Shown here: positions 33,523-44,552 of the stretch, one piece after another
Layout of the letters: the number at the start of each line of letters is the position of its first letter
Position numbering within the stretch: the first letter of the stretch is position 1
Assembly (NCBI GenBank): GCA_016793635.1
Contig: JAEUMD010000009.1
Location: forward strand, 1-64,000
Length of the DNA stretch: 64,000 bases
DNA from: Hyphomicrobiaceae bacterium
Lineage (GTDB): Bacteria > Pseudomonadota > Alphaproteobacteria > Rhizobiales > Hyphomicrobiaceae
Reading direction: 5' to 3'
Translations under genes and position numbers: made by a program
Notes under the pieces: model-generated
The model's database searches: none
Told to the model about the DNA's origin: nothing
The model's input: the letters and a program-made list of their open reading frames with translations, nothing else

Positions 33523-36500
33523 TCAATGCGCGGCTTCCCAGTTGTCCGCGGCTTTGGCATCAACGTGGATCGGGACCGAGAACTCGACGGCCGGCAGGGA
33601 TGCGCGCTCCATCACGTCGCGCACCACGGGTAGCAGCCGCTCCACATCACCTTCGCGCACCTCGAAGATCAACTCGTCGTGCACCTGGAGCAGCATGCGC
33701 GCGCTGTCGAGGCTCTCGGCCGCGAGCCGTTCCGGCATGCGGATCATGGCACGGCGAATGATGTCGGCGGCGGAGCCCTGTATCGGCGCGTTGATCGCGG
33801 CCCGCTCCAGGAAGCCGCGCATGGACGGATTGCGCGTGTTGATTTCGGGGTAGTGAATGCGCCGACCGAACACGGTCTCGACGTATCCATTGTCGTGCGC
33901 GAAGCGCTTCGTCTCTTCCATGTAGGTACGGATGCCGGGAAAGCGTTCGAAGTACGTCTTGATATAGAGTCCGGCCTCCTCGCGGCTGATGCCGAGCTGG
34001 TTGGCGAGGCCGAATGGAGAGATGCCGTAGATGATGCCAAAGTTGATCGCCTTGGCGCGGCGACGCACTTCGGCTGGCATGTCCTTCACCGGCACGCCGA
34101 ACATCTCGGAGGCCGTCATCGCGTGGATGTCGAGCCCATCGGCGAATGCCTTCTTAAGCTGCGGAATGTCGGCGATGTGTGCGAGCACGCGCAACTCGAT
34201 CTGCGAGTAGTCGGCGGAGACGAGCTTGTTGCCTTTGTCCGCAACGAACGCGGTGCGGATCTCGCGCCCCTCCTTGGTGCGCACGGGAATGTTCTGCAGG
34301 TTCGGCTCGGATGAGGCGAGCCTGCCAGTCGTCGTCGCGGCGAGCGCATAGGAGGTGTGGATGCGTCCCGTCTTCGGGTCGATGTGGCCGGGGAGCGTGT
34401 CGGTGTACGTCGAGCGCAGCTTGGTGAGCTGGCGCCACTCGAGCATGGTGTTGACGAGCCGCCGCGCGTCCTCGGGCAACTCCTCGTTGGCGGCGAGATC
34501 GTCCAGTACGCCGGCCCGCGTCTCCCATTGCCCCGTCTTGGTCTTCTTGCCGCCGGGCAGCTTCAAACGGTCGAACAGAAATTCGCCGAGCTGTTTTGGC
34601 GAAGCAAGATTGAAGCGCTCACCACCGGCAAGGGAGAAGACCTCCTCCTCGAGGGCGCCGAGGCGCTGCGCGAACGTTCCCGAAAGCCGCGAGAGGATGC
34701 TCCGGTCGACCTTTATCCCGGCGCTCTCCATCTCGACGATCACCGGCATCAACGGCCGCTCCAGCGTCTCGTAGACGGTGGTCATACGCTCCGGCGACAG
34801 TCGTGATTTGAGCAGCAACCAGAGCCGCAGCGTCACGTCGGCATCCTCGGCTGAATATTCCGTCGCCTTGTCGATCGGCACCGCCGCGAACGTGCGCTCG
34901 GATTTCTTGCCACCTGGCGCATGCGCGATGACGCTGTCGAAGGAGATACAAGCGTGCTTCAGATGGCGCTCCGCCAGTTCGTCCATTCCGTGGTTACCGC
35001 GCCCCCCATCGAGCGCGTAGGACAGGAGCATGGTGTCGTCGAACGCGGCGATATTGATGCCATGCTGCTTCATGACGAGGGCGTCGTACTTGAGGTTCTG
35101 GCCGATCTTGAGCAACGAGGCGTCCTCGAGCAGTGGCTTCAATCGCGCGAGCGCAGTGCCCGGCTCGATCTGGCCGGCGACGAGCCCGCCTCCACCGAAA
35201 AGATCGCCGCTTCCTTCGACATGGCCAATCGGCACATAGCAAGCGTCACCCGGCGCCACGGCGAGTGAGAACCCGACGAGACCGGCCTGCATCGCGTCGA
35301 GGCTCGTCGTCTCGGTATCGAATGCGAAGCGGCCCGCGTCCCGGCATCGACCAAGCCAGCGTTCGAGCGCCGAAAGATCACGCACGGACTCGTAGCGCGA
35401 GCGATCGAACGCAATCGATCGGGCCTGCTCGGCAAGTACGCGCGCACCACCCGCGGGTGTACCTGCGCCCGCCACATCCGCCATCGCGTCCTTCGCGCCT
35501 GCCCCGCCCCCAACATCGGGCACGGGATTCTGCGCCCCCTTCTTCAGCGACGCACCGACTGAAACGGCGGGCAGCGGCGGCGGCTCGGTTCCGAGCGCCT
35601 CGGCAATGCGCCGCGTCAGTGTAGAAAACTCCATCGCGCGGAGAAAACCGAGCAGCGCCGCCGGTTCCGGGTCCTGCACGCCGATCCGCTCGATACCCGT
35701 CTCCACCGGAACCCCTTGGTCGAGGCGAACGAGTTGACGCGAGATGCGCGCCTGCTCTGCGAACTCGATCAGCTTCTCGCGCCGTTTCGGCTGCTTGATC
35801 TCCCCCGCGCGCTCGAGCAGCGTGTCGAGATCGCCGTACTGGTTGATGAGCTCCGCCGCCGTTTTGATACCGATGCCCGGAACGCCCGGCACGTTGTCGG
35901 TGGCGTCGCCCGCGAGCGACTGCACATCGACCACCTTGTCCGGCTTGACGCCGAATTTCTCCTGCACCTCCTCCGCGCCGATCCGCTTGTTCTTCATGCC
36001 GTCGAGCATCGTGACGCCCGGCCGCACGAGCTGCATCAGATCCTTGTCGGAGGAGATGATCGTCACGTCGCCGCCACCCTCGACGGCGAGTCGCGCATAG
36101 GTGGCGATGAGATCGTCGGCCTCGAAGCCCTTCTGCTCGATGCACGCGACGTTGAACGCCTGCACCGCGTCGCGAATGAGCGGGAACTGCGGAACGAGCT
36201 CTTCCGGCGGCGGTGGGCGTTGCGCCTTGTATTGCTCGTAGATGTCGTTGCGGAACGTGCGCGCGGAATGATCGAAGATGACGGCGATGTGCGTCGGCCG
36301 GTCGGACTGCTTGCTGTCGCCGAGAAGCTTCCACAGCATCGCGCAGAAGCCGTGCACGGCACCGACCGGCAGTCCGTCCGAGGGGCGCGTCAACGGCGGC
36401 AGCGCGTGGAATGCTCGAAAAATATATCCGGAGCCATCGATCAGGTAGACGTGGCTGCCCTTGACGATCGGCACCGGCTCTCCGCCCGGGACATAGCATT

Positions 36501-36567
36501 GCGCCGGACGGTCCGAGCCGTTGCGGCCATTCTGTGCCTTGGTGTCGTCGTTGTCAGCTTTGCTCAT
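33523..36567 (-). CDS. polA: DNA polymerase I
   Basis: 1014 residues, long for the family (E. coli 928). The 5'-3' exonuclease domain (residues about 20-320) includes YLIDGSGYIFRAFHALPPL and DATDNVPGVPGIG. A 3'-5' exonuclease with an intact proofreading set follows (FAFDTETTSLD, IGQNLKYDALV, YSAEDADVT). The polymerase domain has VSADYSQIELRVLAHIA (motif A), RRRAKAINFGIIYGIS (O helix) and LLQVHDELIFEV (motif C). A roughly 50-residue Gly/Ala-rich linker between nuclease domains explains part of the extra length. Separated from ilvC by a strong hairpin terminator. Confidence 0.97.
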   Translation of the reverse strand: MSKADNDDTKAQNGRNGSDRPAQCYVPGGEPVPIVKGSHVYLIDGSGYIFRAFHALPPLTRPSDGLPVGAVHGFCAMLWKLLGDSKQSDRPTHIAVIFDHSARTFRNDIYEQYKAQRPPPPEELVPQFPLIRDAVQAFNVACIEQKGFEADDLIATYARLAVEGGGDVTIISSDKDLMQLVRPGVTMLDGMKNKRIGAEEVQEKFGVKPDKVVDVQSLAGDATDNVPGVPGIGIKTAAELINQYGDLDTLLERAGEIKQPKRREKLIEFAEQARISRQLVRLDQGVPVETGIERIGVQDPEPAALLGFLRAMEFSTLTRRIAEALGTEPPPLPAVSVGASLKKGAQNPVPDVGGGAGAKDAMADVAGAGTPAGGARVLAEQARSIAFDRSRYESVRDLSALERWLGRCRDAGRFAFDTETTSLDAMQAGLVGFSLAVAPGDACYVPIGHVEGSGDLFGGGGLVAGQIEPGTALARLKPLLEDASLLKIGQNLKYDALVMKQHGINIAAFDDTMLLSYALDGGRGNHGMDELAERHLKHACISFDSVIAHAPGGKKSERTFAAVPIDKATEYSAEDADVTLRLWLLLKSRLSPERMTTVYETLERPLMPVIVEMESAGIKVDRSILSRLSGTFAQRLGALEEEVFSLAGGERFNLASPKQLGEFLFDRLKLPGGKKTKTGQWETRAGVLDDLAANEELPEDARRLVNTMLEWRQLTKLRSTYTDTLPGHIDPKTGRIHTSYALAATTTGRLASSEPNLQNIPVRTKEGREIRTAFVADKGNKLVSADYSQIELRVLAHIADIPQLKKAFADGLDIHAMTASEMFGVPVKDMPAEVRRRAKAINFGIIYGISPFGLANQLGISREEAGLYIKTYFERFPGIRTYMEETKRFAHDNGYVETVFGRRIHYPEINTRNPSMRGFLERAAINAPIQGSAADIIRRAMIRMPERLAAESLDSARMLLQVHDELIFEVREGDVERLLPVVRDVMERASLPAVEFSVPIHVDAKAADNWEAAH

Positions 36568-36614
36568 GCGCGGGACTATAAGCGCTCGCGTGGCAACGGT
36601 CAGCAGGAACGAGA

Positions 36615-36641
36615 AGGGCGGGGGATCATCTCCCCCGCCCT
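36615..36641 (-). terminator. ilvC terminator
   Basis: AGGGCGGGGGA / TCCCCCGCCCT, 11-bp perfect stem with a short loop, 28 bases beyond the ilvC stop. On the minus strand it is followed by TCTCGTT. Confidence 0.75.
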
Positions 36642-36668
36642 ATTCCAAGTGCCTCAATGGCAGGTCGA

Positions 36669-38150
<1,482 letters not shown>

Positions 38151-38624
38151 ATGGCCCGTCTCTCAACACTGATCGGCTTATCCGTGGTTGCGGCACTCGG
38201 CCTGACCGGTTGCGGCAAGAGCACGAAATCGAGCGGACCGGTCGACTGGAAGGGCGTCTTCACGACCGCGACGGATTGCGCGGACGCTGGCAAGCTCTCC
38301 TACGACGAATGCTCCGACGCCATGGCCCGCGCGGTCGCCGACCACGAGAGCAACGCTACGACTTACAGCGAGCTGCGCTTCTGCGAGGCCAAGGAAGGCC
38401 CCGGCCGGTGCGAGTTCGGCTCCGGAAAGTACCGCTCCCGCCTGCTCGCGTTCCTGGTGACCGAGGGCAAGCCGCCAAAGGCGATGCCGCTCTATCCCCC
38501 GGCCAAAGGCAAGACCGGCTTCCGCGATTCGGGTGGCACGCTCTACACCACCGACAACGAGCAACTGACGTTCTCCGAGCACGCGCAGACGATGTTCGAG
38601 ACCCACGCGACGAAGAAGCGCTGA
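38151..38624 (+). CDS. Lipoprotein, DUF1190-like
   Basis: 157 residues. Lipoprotein signal with lipobox LTGC at residues 18-21 (MARLSTLIGLSVVAALGLTG, then Cys). The following DCADAGKLSYDECSDAMARA and RFCEAKEGPGRCEF show the paired-Cys pattern of the DUF1190 (YgiB-like) group: a Cys-x(n)-Cys near the start and two more after YSELRF. Function unknown, probably envelope-located. Encoded on the plus strand between ilvC and ilvN and thus not part of the ilv units. Confidence 0.8.
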   Translation: MARLSTLIGLSVVAALGLTGCGKSTKSSGPVDWKGVFTTATDCADAGKLSYDECSDAMARAVADHESNATTYSELRFCEAKEGPGRCEFGSGKYRSRLLAFLVTEGKPPKAMPLYPPAKGKTGFRDSGGTLYTTDNEQLTFSEHAQTMFETHATKKR

Positions 38625-38689
38625 CCGCTGCCTTACCTCGCCGTATCGCCGATCACGCCCGCGCCCCAAGTTGCTCGATCGCTCGTCGT

Positions 38690-39238
38690 TTAGCCAGCCT
38701 GCGCCCCGCGCCCGATCGCGGCGATACCCGTGCGCGCCACCTCGACGAGTCCGAGCTCGGTCATGATGGAGATGAACTGCTCCACCTTCGCCGACTTGCC
38801 GGTAAGTTCGAACACGAAATGCTCGATCGAGGCATCGATGACCTTGGCGCGGAAGATTTCCGCCATGCGCATCGCCTCGATGCGCTTCTCGCCCTTGCCG
38901 ATCACCTTGACCAGCGCCAGCTCGCGCTCCAGAGGATTGCCCTCTTCCGTCAGGTCGTGCACGCGATGCACCGGCACCAAGCGCTCGAGCTGATGCTTGA
39001 TCTGCGCGATCACCATCGGCGTGCCCTGCGTGACGATGGTGATCCGCGAGACATGCTTCTCGTGCTCGGTCTCCGTCACCGTCAGCGAGTCGATGTTGTA
39101 GCCGCGACCGGAAAAGAGGCCGATCACGCGCGCCAGCACGCCCGGCTCGTTGTCGACCGTCACCGACAATGTCCGCCGGACGATCCCCTCCTGCGTGGTA
39201 AGGCTCGGGTAGTGGCTCTGCTTCTGCGTCTGGACCAT
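38690..39238 (-). CDS. ilvN: Acetolactate synthase small (regulatory) subunit
   Basis: Valine-sensing regulatory subunit that activates the large subunit IlvB. 182 residues: N-terminal ACT domain TLSVTVDNEPGVLARVIGLF...RGYNIDSLTV at residues 23-55, then the ALS_ss C-terminal domain with RAKVIDASIEHFVFELTGKS. The ATG at 39236-39238 gives MVQTQKQSHYP. It follows the GST gene by 50 bases, in the same direction as ilvB. Confidence 0.95.
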   Translation of the reverse strand: MVQTQKQSHYPSLTTQEGIVRRTLSVTVDNEPGVLARVIGLFSGRGYNIDSLTVTETEHEKHVSRITIVTQGTPMVIAQIKHQLERLVPVHRVHDLTEEGNPLERELALVKVIGKGEKRIEAMRMAEIFRAKVIDASIEHFVFELTGKSAKVEQFISIMTELGLVEVARTGIAAIGRGAQAG

Positions 39239-39288
39239 AGCGGCTTCGTCTCTCTCTTGCCGTATCTCGAAATTCAGCTTTTTGGGGC

Positions 39289-39972
39289 TCAGGTCTTCGC
39301 CGAGCGGAAGTCCTCGATCACCACGTGTCCTTCCTCGTACGCGGCGACGGTCCATGGCTCGACAAGCGCCGCGGTCCGCCATGCGACGAACGCCGGATGC
39401 GCATAGATGGCATCGATGTAGGCGCGCGTATCCGCGGCGACCGGGATCGAATATGCAGCGAGGCGCGTCGCGACCGGCGCATACATGGCGTCGGCCGCGG
39501 TGAACTCGCCGAACAGATATGCGCCGCCAGCGGCGAATTTCCCGCGCGTCTCGCGCCATATCTCCTCGACGCGCGCGACGTTGGCCTTAAGATCGTCCGA
39601 CATCGCCGGCGCCTGAAAGCGCTTGCCGAGGTTCATCGGGCAGGACTGCCGCAGTGCCTGGAACCCGCCGTGCATCTCCATTGCGATCGACTTCGCATGT
39701 GCTCGGGCAACCTTGCCCTCCGGCCAGAACCGGCACTCCGGATGTACGTCGGAGAGATACGAGATGATGGCGAGGCTCTCCCAAACCTTCACGTCACCGT
39801 CGATCAGCACCGGAACCTTGCCGGACGGCGAATACTGCCGGATGCGCTCTGCCGTATCAGGCATGCGCAGCGGGATCACCGTCTCGGTGAAGTCGAGCCC
39901 GACCGCGCGCATGGCGAGCCACGGCCGCATCGACCACGAAGAGTAGAGCTTGTTGGCGATGACGAGATGCAT
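39289..39972 (-). CDS. Glutathione S-transferase family protein
   Basis: 227 residues. N-terminal thioredoxin-like domain: MHLVIANKLYSSWSMRPWLA, with SSWS providing the likely glutathione-activating Ser, then SGKVPVLIDGDVKVWESLAI (cis-Pro and the E-S motif binding gamma-Glu). C-terminal all-helical domain with FTAADAMYAPVATRL. Encoded between ilvB and ilvN on the same strand, 87 bases after ilvB. It has no evident role in branched-chain amino-acid synthesis. Confidence 0.9.
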   Translation of the reverse strand: MHLVIANKLYSSWSMRPWLAMRAVGLDFTETVIPLRMPDTAERIRQYSPSGKVPVLIDGDVKVWESLAIISYLSDVHPECRFWPEGKVARAHAKSIAMEMHGGFQALRQSCPMNLGKRFQAPAMSDDLKANVARVEEIWRETRGKFAAGGAYLFGEFTAADAMYAPVATRLAAYSIPVAADTRAYIDAIYAHPAFVAWRTAALVEPWTVAAYEEGHVVIEDFRSAKT

Positions 39973-40059
39973 GGGGTTCCCGCATTGCTGGGCGCGGCGG
40001 ACGCGCGTTCGCCGTTCGAATGACGGGCCGGAGCAACCGGCCCGTCCAAGTCGCGGCCG

Positions 40060-41826
40060 TTAGACCAGAACCTTGCCTTCCTTGCCGATCGCCTTGCCGA
40101 CGTCCTCGTCGGAGACGTCCTCGCCCATCAGCATGTCGTTGTGCGCTTTGCCGGACGGGATCATCGGGAAGCAATTGGCGAGCTTCGCCACGCGGCAGTC
40201 GAAGATCACCGCTTCGGGACTGTTGATCATGTCCTTGATCGCGTCGTCGAGATCGGCAGGGTGATCGCAGCGAATACCCTTCCAGCCATAGGCTTCCGCC
40301 AGCTTGACGAAATCGGGCAGTGCTTCCGTGTAGCTTTCCGACAGGCGGTTGCCATGCAGAAGCTGCTGCCACTGCCGCACCATGCCCATGTACTCGTTGT
40401 TCAGGATGAACACCTTGACGGGCAGGCGATACTGCACCGCCGTCGAGCACTCCTGGATGTTCATCAGAATCGAGGCGTCGCCGGCAATATCGACCACCAG
40501 CGATTTCGGATGCGCGAGCTGCGCACCGATCGCTGCCGGCAGGCCGTAGCCCATCGTGCCGAGGCCGCCCGATGTCATCCAGCGGTTCGGCTCGTCGAAA
40601 TGGAAGAGCTGTGCTGCCCACATCTGGTGCTGGCCGACCTCGGTCGTGATGTAGACATCCTTGTCGCGGGTGAGCGCGTAGAGACGCTCCACCGCATACT
40701 GCGGCATGATCACGTCCTTCGACTTCTTGTAGGCGAGCGATTTGCGCGCACGCCAGCCGTCGATCTCCTTCCACCAAGCCTTGTGCGCCGCCTTGTCGAG
40801 CTGCGGTGCACGCGCCTTCCAGACGCGCAGCATGTCCTCGAGCACATAGGCGACATCGCCGATGATCGGGATATCGACGCGGACGTTCTTGTTGATCGAG
40901 GAAGGATCGATGTCGATGTGGATCTTCTTCGAGCCGGGCGAGAAAGCATCGAGCCGGCCGGTGATGCGGTCGTCGAACCGCGCGCCGACACACACCATCA
41001 CGTCGCAGTCGTGCATGGCCATGTTGGCCTCGTAGGTCCCGTGCATGCCGAGCATGCCGAGCCATTGCTTGTCGGAAGCCGGGTAAGCGCCGAGGCCCAT
41101 CAGGGTGGAGGTGACTGGGAAGCCCGTGAGGCGCACGAGCTCGCGCAGAAGCTGGCTCGCCTTCGGCCCCGAGTTGATGACGCCACCACCGGTATAGAAA
41201 ATCGGCTTCTTCGCGGTGGCCAGCAGCTCGACGGCCTCGCGCACCGCCGGCTGCTCCGGCTTCACACGCGGCTTGTAAGTCTTGTGCTGAATGTTAGACG
41301 GGCCGACGTAGTTGCCGGAGGAGAACTGCACGTCCTTCGGAATATCGACCACCACCGGTCCCGGGCGGCCGCTCTTGGCGATGTAGAATGCCTCGTGCAG
41401 CACGCGGGCCAAGTCGTTGACGTTCTTGACCAGCCAGTTGTGCTTGGTGCACGGGCGGGTGATGCCGACGGTATCGCACTCCTGGAAGGCGTCGTTGCCG
41501 ATCAGATGCGTCGGCACCTGCCCGGTGATGCAGACGAGCGGGATCGAATCCATCAGCGCGTCGGTGAGGCCGGTCACGGCGTTGGTGGCGCCCGGACCGG
41601 ACGTTACCAGCACCACGCCGACCTTGCCGGTTGAGCGCGCATAGCCTTCCGCCGCGTGTACGGCTCCGCCCTCCTGGCGCACCAGGATGTGCTTCACCTT
41701 CTCCTGCTGGAACAGCTCGTCGTAGATCGGCAGAACGGCGCCGCCCGGATAGCCGAAGATGAACTCGACACCCTGATCCTGCAGCGCCTTGATCACCATT
41801 TCGGCGCCCGTCATTGTGCGTGCCAT
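40060..41826 (-). CDS. ilvB: Acetolactate synthase large (catalytic) subunit
   Basis: Thiamine-diphosphate enzyme condensing pyruvate with pyruvate or 2-ketobutyrate. 588 residues. N-terminal Pyr domain FIFGYPGGAVLPIYDEL with the catalytic Glu in LVRQEGGAVHAAEGYAR, a central FAD-binding region (GARFDDRITGRLDAFSPGSK), and a C-terminal PP domain with VDIAGDASILMNIQECSTAV (GDG-like metal motif) and NNEYMGMVRQWQQLLHGNR. ATG at 41824-41826. Minus-strand TTGACC with ATAGCG at 16-base spacing about 100 bases upstream may be its promoter. Confidence 0.97.
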   Translation of the reverse strand: MARTMTGAEMVIKALQDQGVEFIFGYPGGAVLPIYDELFQQEKVKHILVRQEGGAVHAAEGYARSTGKVGVVLVTSGPGATNAVTGLTDALMDSIPLVCITGQVPTHLIGNDAFQECDTVGITRPCTKHNWLVKNVNDLARVLHEAFYIAKSGRPGPVVVDIPKDVQFSSGNYVGPSNIQHKTYKPRVKPEQPAVREAVELLATAKKPIFYTGGGVINSGPKASQLLRELVRLTGFPVTSTLMGLGAYPASDKQWLGMLGMHGTYEANMAMHDCDVMVCVGARFDDRITGRLDAFSPGSKKIHIDIDPSSINKNVRVDIPIIGDVAYVLEDMLRVWKARAPQLDKAAHKAWWKEIDGWRARKSLAYKKSKDVIMPQYAVERLYALTRDKDVYITTEVGQHQMWAAQLFHFDEPNRWMTSGGLGTMGYGLPAAIGAQLAHPKSLVVDIAGDASILMNIQECSTAVQYRLPVKVFILNNEYMGMVRQWQQLLHGNRLSESYTEALPDFVKLAEAYGWKGIRCDHPADLDDAIKDMINSPEAVIFDCRVAKLANCFPMIPSGKAHNDMLMGEDVSDEDVGKAIGKEGKVLV

Positions 41827-42005
41827 CGCCTCGTCTCCACGTCTGATCGCTGTCGCTTGGCCAGTACCCGAGAGGGACGATGAGGCGGCGCTGTTTTCCG
41901 CGCGCCACCGCCCCCCGGAATTTGCGGCGGACGCTATGCGCTCGTTCGGGCAAGGTCAATCGATGATTCAATAAATGGAATGCCAAATTGCCGCTGAGTT
42001 TTCAT

Positions 42006-42962
42006 TTATTTCTTGGAGACTGCCATCCACGCAATCATATATCTTCTTAGCCAGGTTAGCTGCCGCTTGATGTAGTGCCGGGTCTCCTGCTGGCCGGCCG
42101 CAACAGCCGCCTCGAGCGAAAGCTCTCCCGCCAGATGGCGGGCAAGAGGCGCAACGCCCAGCGCCCGCATCGCCGGTAGAGCAATATCGAGGCCGAGCGC
42201 AGTCAGGGCCGCGACCTCTTCGAGCGCGCCCTCCCCGACCATCGCCACGAAACGCGCATCCGCCCTGCCGTAGAGCTCCGTCCGCTCGACTGACACGACC
42301 AGCGGAAGCGTTTCCTCGAGCCGCAGCACCGGAATCCCGGGGAGGCGCTGCCAAGTGCTGAGCGGACGCCCCGTCGCTTCCAGCACTTCGAGCGCGCGAA
42401 CAATGCGCTGGCGATCGGCGGGACGTAGTGCCGCGGCCGTTTCGGGATCTCGGGCCGCTAGCAGCCGGTGCAGTTCGGCCGGCGGCTCGCATTCTCCGGC
42501 GGCCCGCCATCGTGCGCGGATATCGGGATCGATTTCCGGGATCGGCGAAAGTCCTTCGACGAGGGCCTTGAAGTAAAGCCCCGTGCCGCCAACGACGACG
42601 GGCAACAGCCCCGCGGACCGCGCGGCGGCTATTTCGGCCGCCACTTCGCGCAACCACTGGGCAACGGAATACGGCTGGCTCGGAGGCACGTGTCCGTAGA
42701 GCCGGTGCGCCGCCGATACCTCTTCTTGCACGCCGGGGCGCGCTGTCAGCACACGCAAAACCCCGTAGACCTGCATGGAGTCGGCGTTGATGACCACGCC
42801 GCCGGCCTCGCGGGCTATGGCGAGTGCGAGCGCGGATTTGCCCGACGCGGTCGGTCCGGCGATGAGCACGGCGGCAGGCCGATCGCCCGCGGCCTGGCCT
42901 GCCGCAGGCGCCCGCGTCACGTCATCGAGGGTCAGGCCATAATCGCGCAGCCGCACATCCAT
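42006..42962 (-). CDS. miaA: tRNA dimethylallyltransferase
   Basis: Adds a dimethylallyl group to A37 of tRNAs reading UNN codons. 318 residues. P-loop LIAGPTASGKSALALAIARE near residues 33-52, substrate Asp in INADSMQVYG, then VGGTGLYFKALVEGLSPIPE and the core PADRQRIVRALEVLEATGRP. The C-terminal QETRHYIKRQLTWLR is typical. Ends 180 bases before ilvB on the same strand. Divergent from serB. Confidence 0.96.
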   Translation of the reverse strand: MDVRLRDYGLTLDDVTRAPAAGQAAGDRPAAVLIAGPTASGKSALALAIAREAGGVVINADSMQVYGVLRVLTARPGVQEEVSAAHRLYGHVPPSQPYSVAQWLREVAAEIAAARSAGLLPVVVGGTGLYFKALVEGLSPIPEIDPDIRARWRAAGECEPPAELHRLLAARDPETAAALRPADRQRIVRALEVLEATGRPLSTWQRLPGIPVLRLEETLPLVVSVERTELYGRADARFVAMVGEGALEEVAALTALGLDIALPAMRALGVAPLARHLAGELSLEAAVAAGQQETRHYIKRQLTWLRRYMIAWMAVSKK

Positions 42963-43405
42963 GCTCTCTCACCTGCCCACCCGCGCGAGGGTCCCCCGAC
43001 GCAACAGAAGATCATCAAACGACCGTCATATCGAACATTGCCGTCGACCGGCAGGCGGATAGCCAACGCCGGAACGCTCTGCCGCACGAGGGTGAGATCG
43101 GTTGAGATGAAACCAAGGGGTACTTTCAACGATTGCGTCGATCGCTCCAAGGCCAGGTGGTGGGTTCCACAATCCGACTTTGACGGATCGAGCGAGCGAT
43201 TTCATCAAAGTCGGTAGCGCCTTGGGTAGCGGCTGGCGAGGAAGGAGCTGCCGCCGCCCGACCGACCGCGTGCCCACCGCTGCCAATTCCGGCGCCATCG
43301 CGCCGATCTCGACCACTGTCTGATGGGTACGGTGCCGTTCCACGCTTGCCCACGGCGGTCGGACCTGCAAAGAGGGTGGCCCGACAAGCACGTGCCAGAG
43401 ACGCC
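42963..43405. other. Divergent spacer between miaA and serB
   Basis: About 440 bases without a gene. It contains one clear dyad, CCGACTTTGA (43174-43183) and TCAAAGTCGG (43205-43214), a perfect 10-bp stem. It must contain the two divergent promoters, which I could not place confidently. Confidence 0.45.
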
Positions 43406-44329
43406 ATGCCTTACCTTTCGATCGTCGTCGCCGTCGATCCGCAACGCCCGACACTGACCCCTGCCGGTGTGCGCCCTGCCTGGGACCAGCTCCCCGGCGC
43501 CATCAAGGTCGACCAGAGCTGGCTTGCCAAGAGCGAGGCGTGGAGCGCTTCGATCCTCGTCGACAGCGACGACGCAGCCCGGCAGGCGCTCGCCATCGTG
43601 CAGCGCGAGCTCGTCGGCGCCTCGATCGACTTCAACGTCGTTCCCGACGGCAAGAAGCGTCGCAAGATGCTGCTCGTCGCCGACATGGAAAGCACCATCA
43701 TCGAGCAGGAAATGCTCGATGAGCTCGCCGACTTCATCGGCGCACGCCGCCGCATCGCCGACATCACCGAGCGGGCGATGCGCGGCGAGCTCGATTTCGA
43801 GGCGGCCCTGAAAGAGCGGGTCGCCATGCTTGCCGGCCTCGACGCCGCCGTACTCGATCAGGTCGCCGAACGCATCACCTACATGCCGGGCGCCCGCGAA
43901 TTGATCGCGACCATGAAATCGCATGGTGCCTACTGCGCACTGGTTTCCGGCGGCTTCACGGTTTTCACCGCGCGCGTGGCGGAGCGGCTCGGCTTCGACG
44001 AGCATCAGGCCAACACACTCGAGGTCGTGCGCGGTAAGCTTACTGGTCGCGTCATTCCTCCGATCCTCGGCCGCGAGGCTAAACTCGATGCCCTGAGACG
44101 CATCGCGCGCGAACGCGGTGTCGACATGGCACTCACGATGGCGGTGGGCGACGGCGCCAACGATCTCGCGATGCTCGCCGAAGCGGGCCTCGGCGTCGCC
44201 TTCCGCGCCAAGGAAAAAGTGGCCGCAGCGATGCGCGAGGCGGCGAACGGCGCCGTCGTGACGAACGGCGATCTGACCTCGCTGCTCTATCTCCAGGGCT
44301 ATCGGCAGCAGGAATTCTCTCGTCCCTGA
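43406..44329 (+). CDS. serB: Phosphoserine phosphatase
   Basis: Last step of serine synthesis. 307 residues with an N-terminal ACT-like part (about 1-80) and a HAD phosphatase domain. The nucleophile motif is VADMESTIIEQEMLDELAD, that is DMEST where most SerB proteins have DMDST, so the second, acid/base Asp is Glu. Other HAD motifs are intact: CALVSGGFTVFTARVAERLG (motif II Ser), the Lys in LGREAKLDALR, and VGDGANDLAML (motif IV). The ATG at 43406 gives MPYLSIVVAVDP. The frame opens 60 bases earlier without a better site. Confidence 0.93.
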   Translation: MPYLSIVVAVDPQRPTLTPAGVRPAWDQLPGAIKVDQSWLAKSEAWSASILVDSDDAARQALAIVQRELVGASIDFNVVPDGKKRRKMLLVADMESTIIEQEMLDELADFIGARRRIADITERAMRGELDFEAALKERVAMLAGLDAAVLDQVAERITYMPGARELIATMKSHGAYCALVSGGFTVFTARVAERLGFDEHQANTLEVVRGKLTGRVIPPILGREAKLDALRRIARERGVDMALTMAVGDGANDLAMLAEAGLGVAFRAKEKVAAAMREAANGAVVTNGDLTSLLYLQGYRQQEFSRP

Positions 44330-44552
44330 CGATGCTTCGGAAATTCGGCTCCATCGGAGCATGTGAACCTCCGAACCGGAAGCTCCGCCGATGCCGCGAG
44401 GACACAAGCTCTGATGCGTAAAAGTCTCTCGACGAGGGCGGCGCGAATCGGCACCATCCCGTCACCTCGGCGCCATACCCGCAAAATAAGTCAAGCTACG
44501 AAGTGACGCGGCGCCCGCTGATCCACATGCGCAATTGGCACGAGGCAACGGA

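Noticed and set aside
40141..41634. Plus-strand frame of almost 500 codons opposite ilvB
   Set aside because: Shadow. ilvB is unambiguous.
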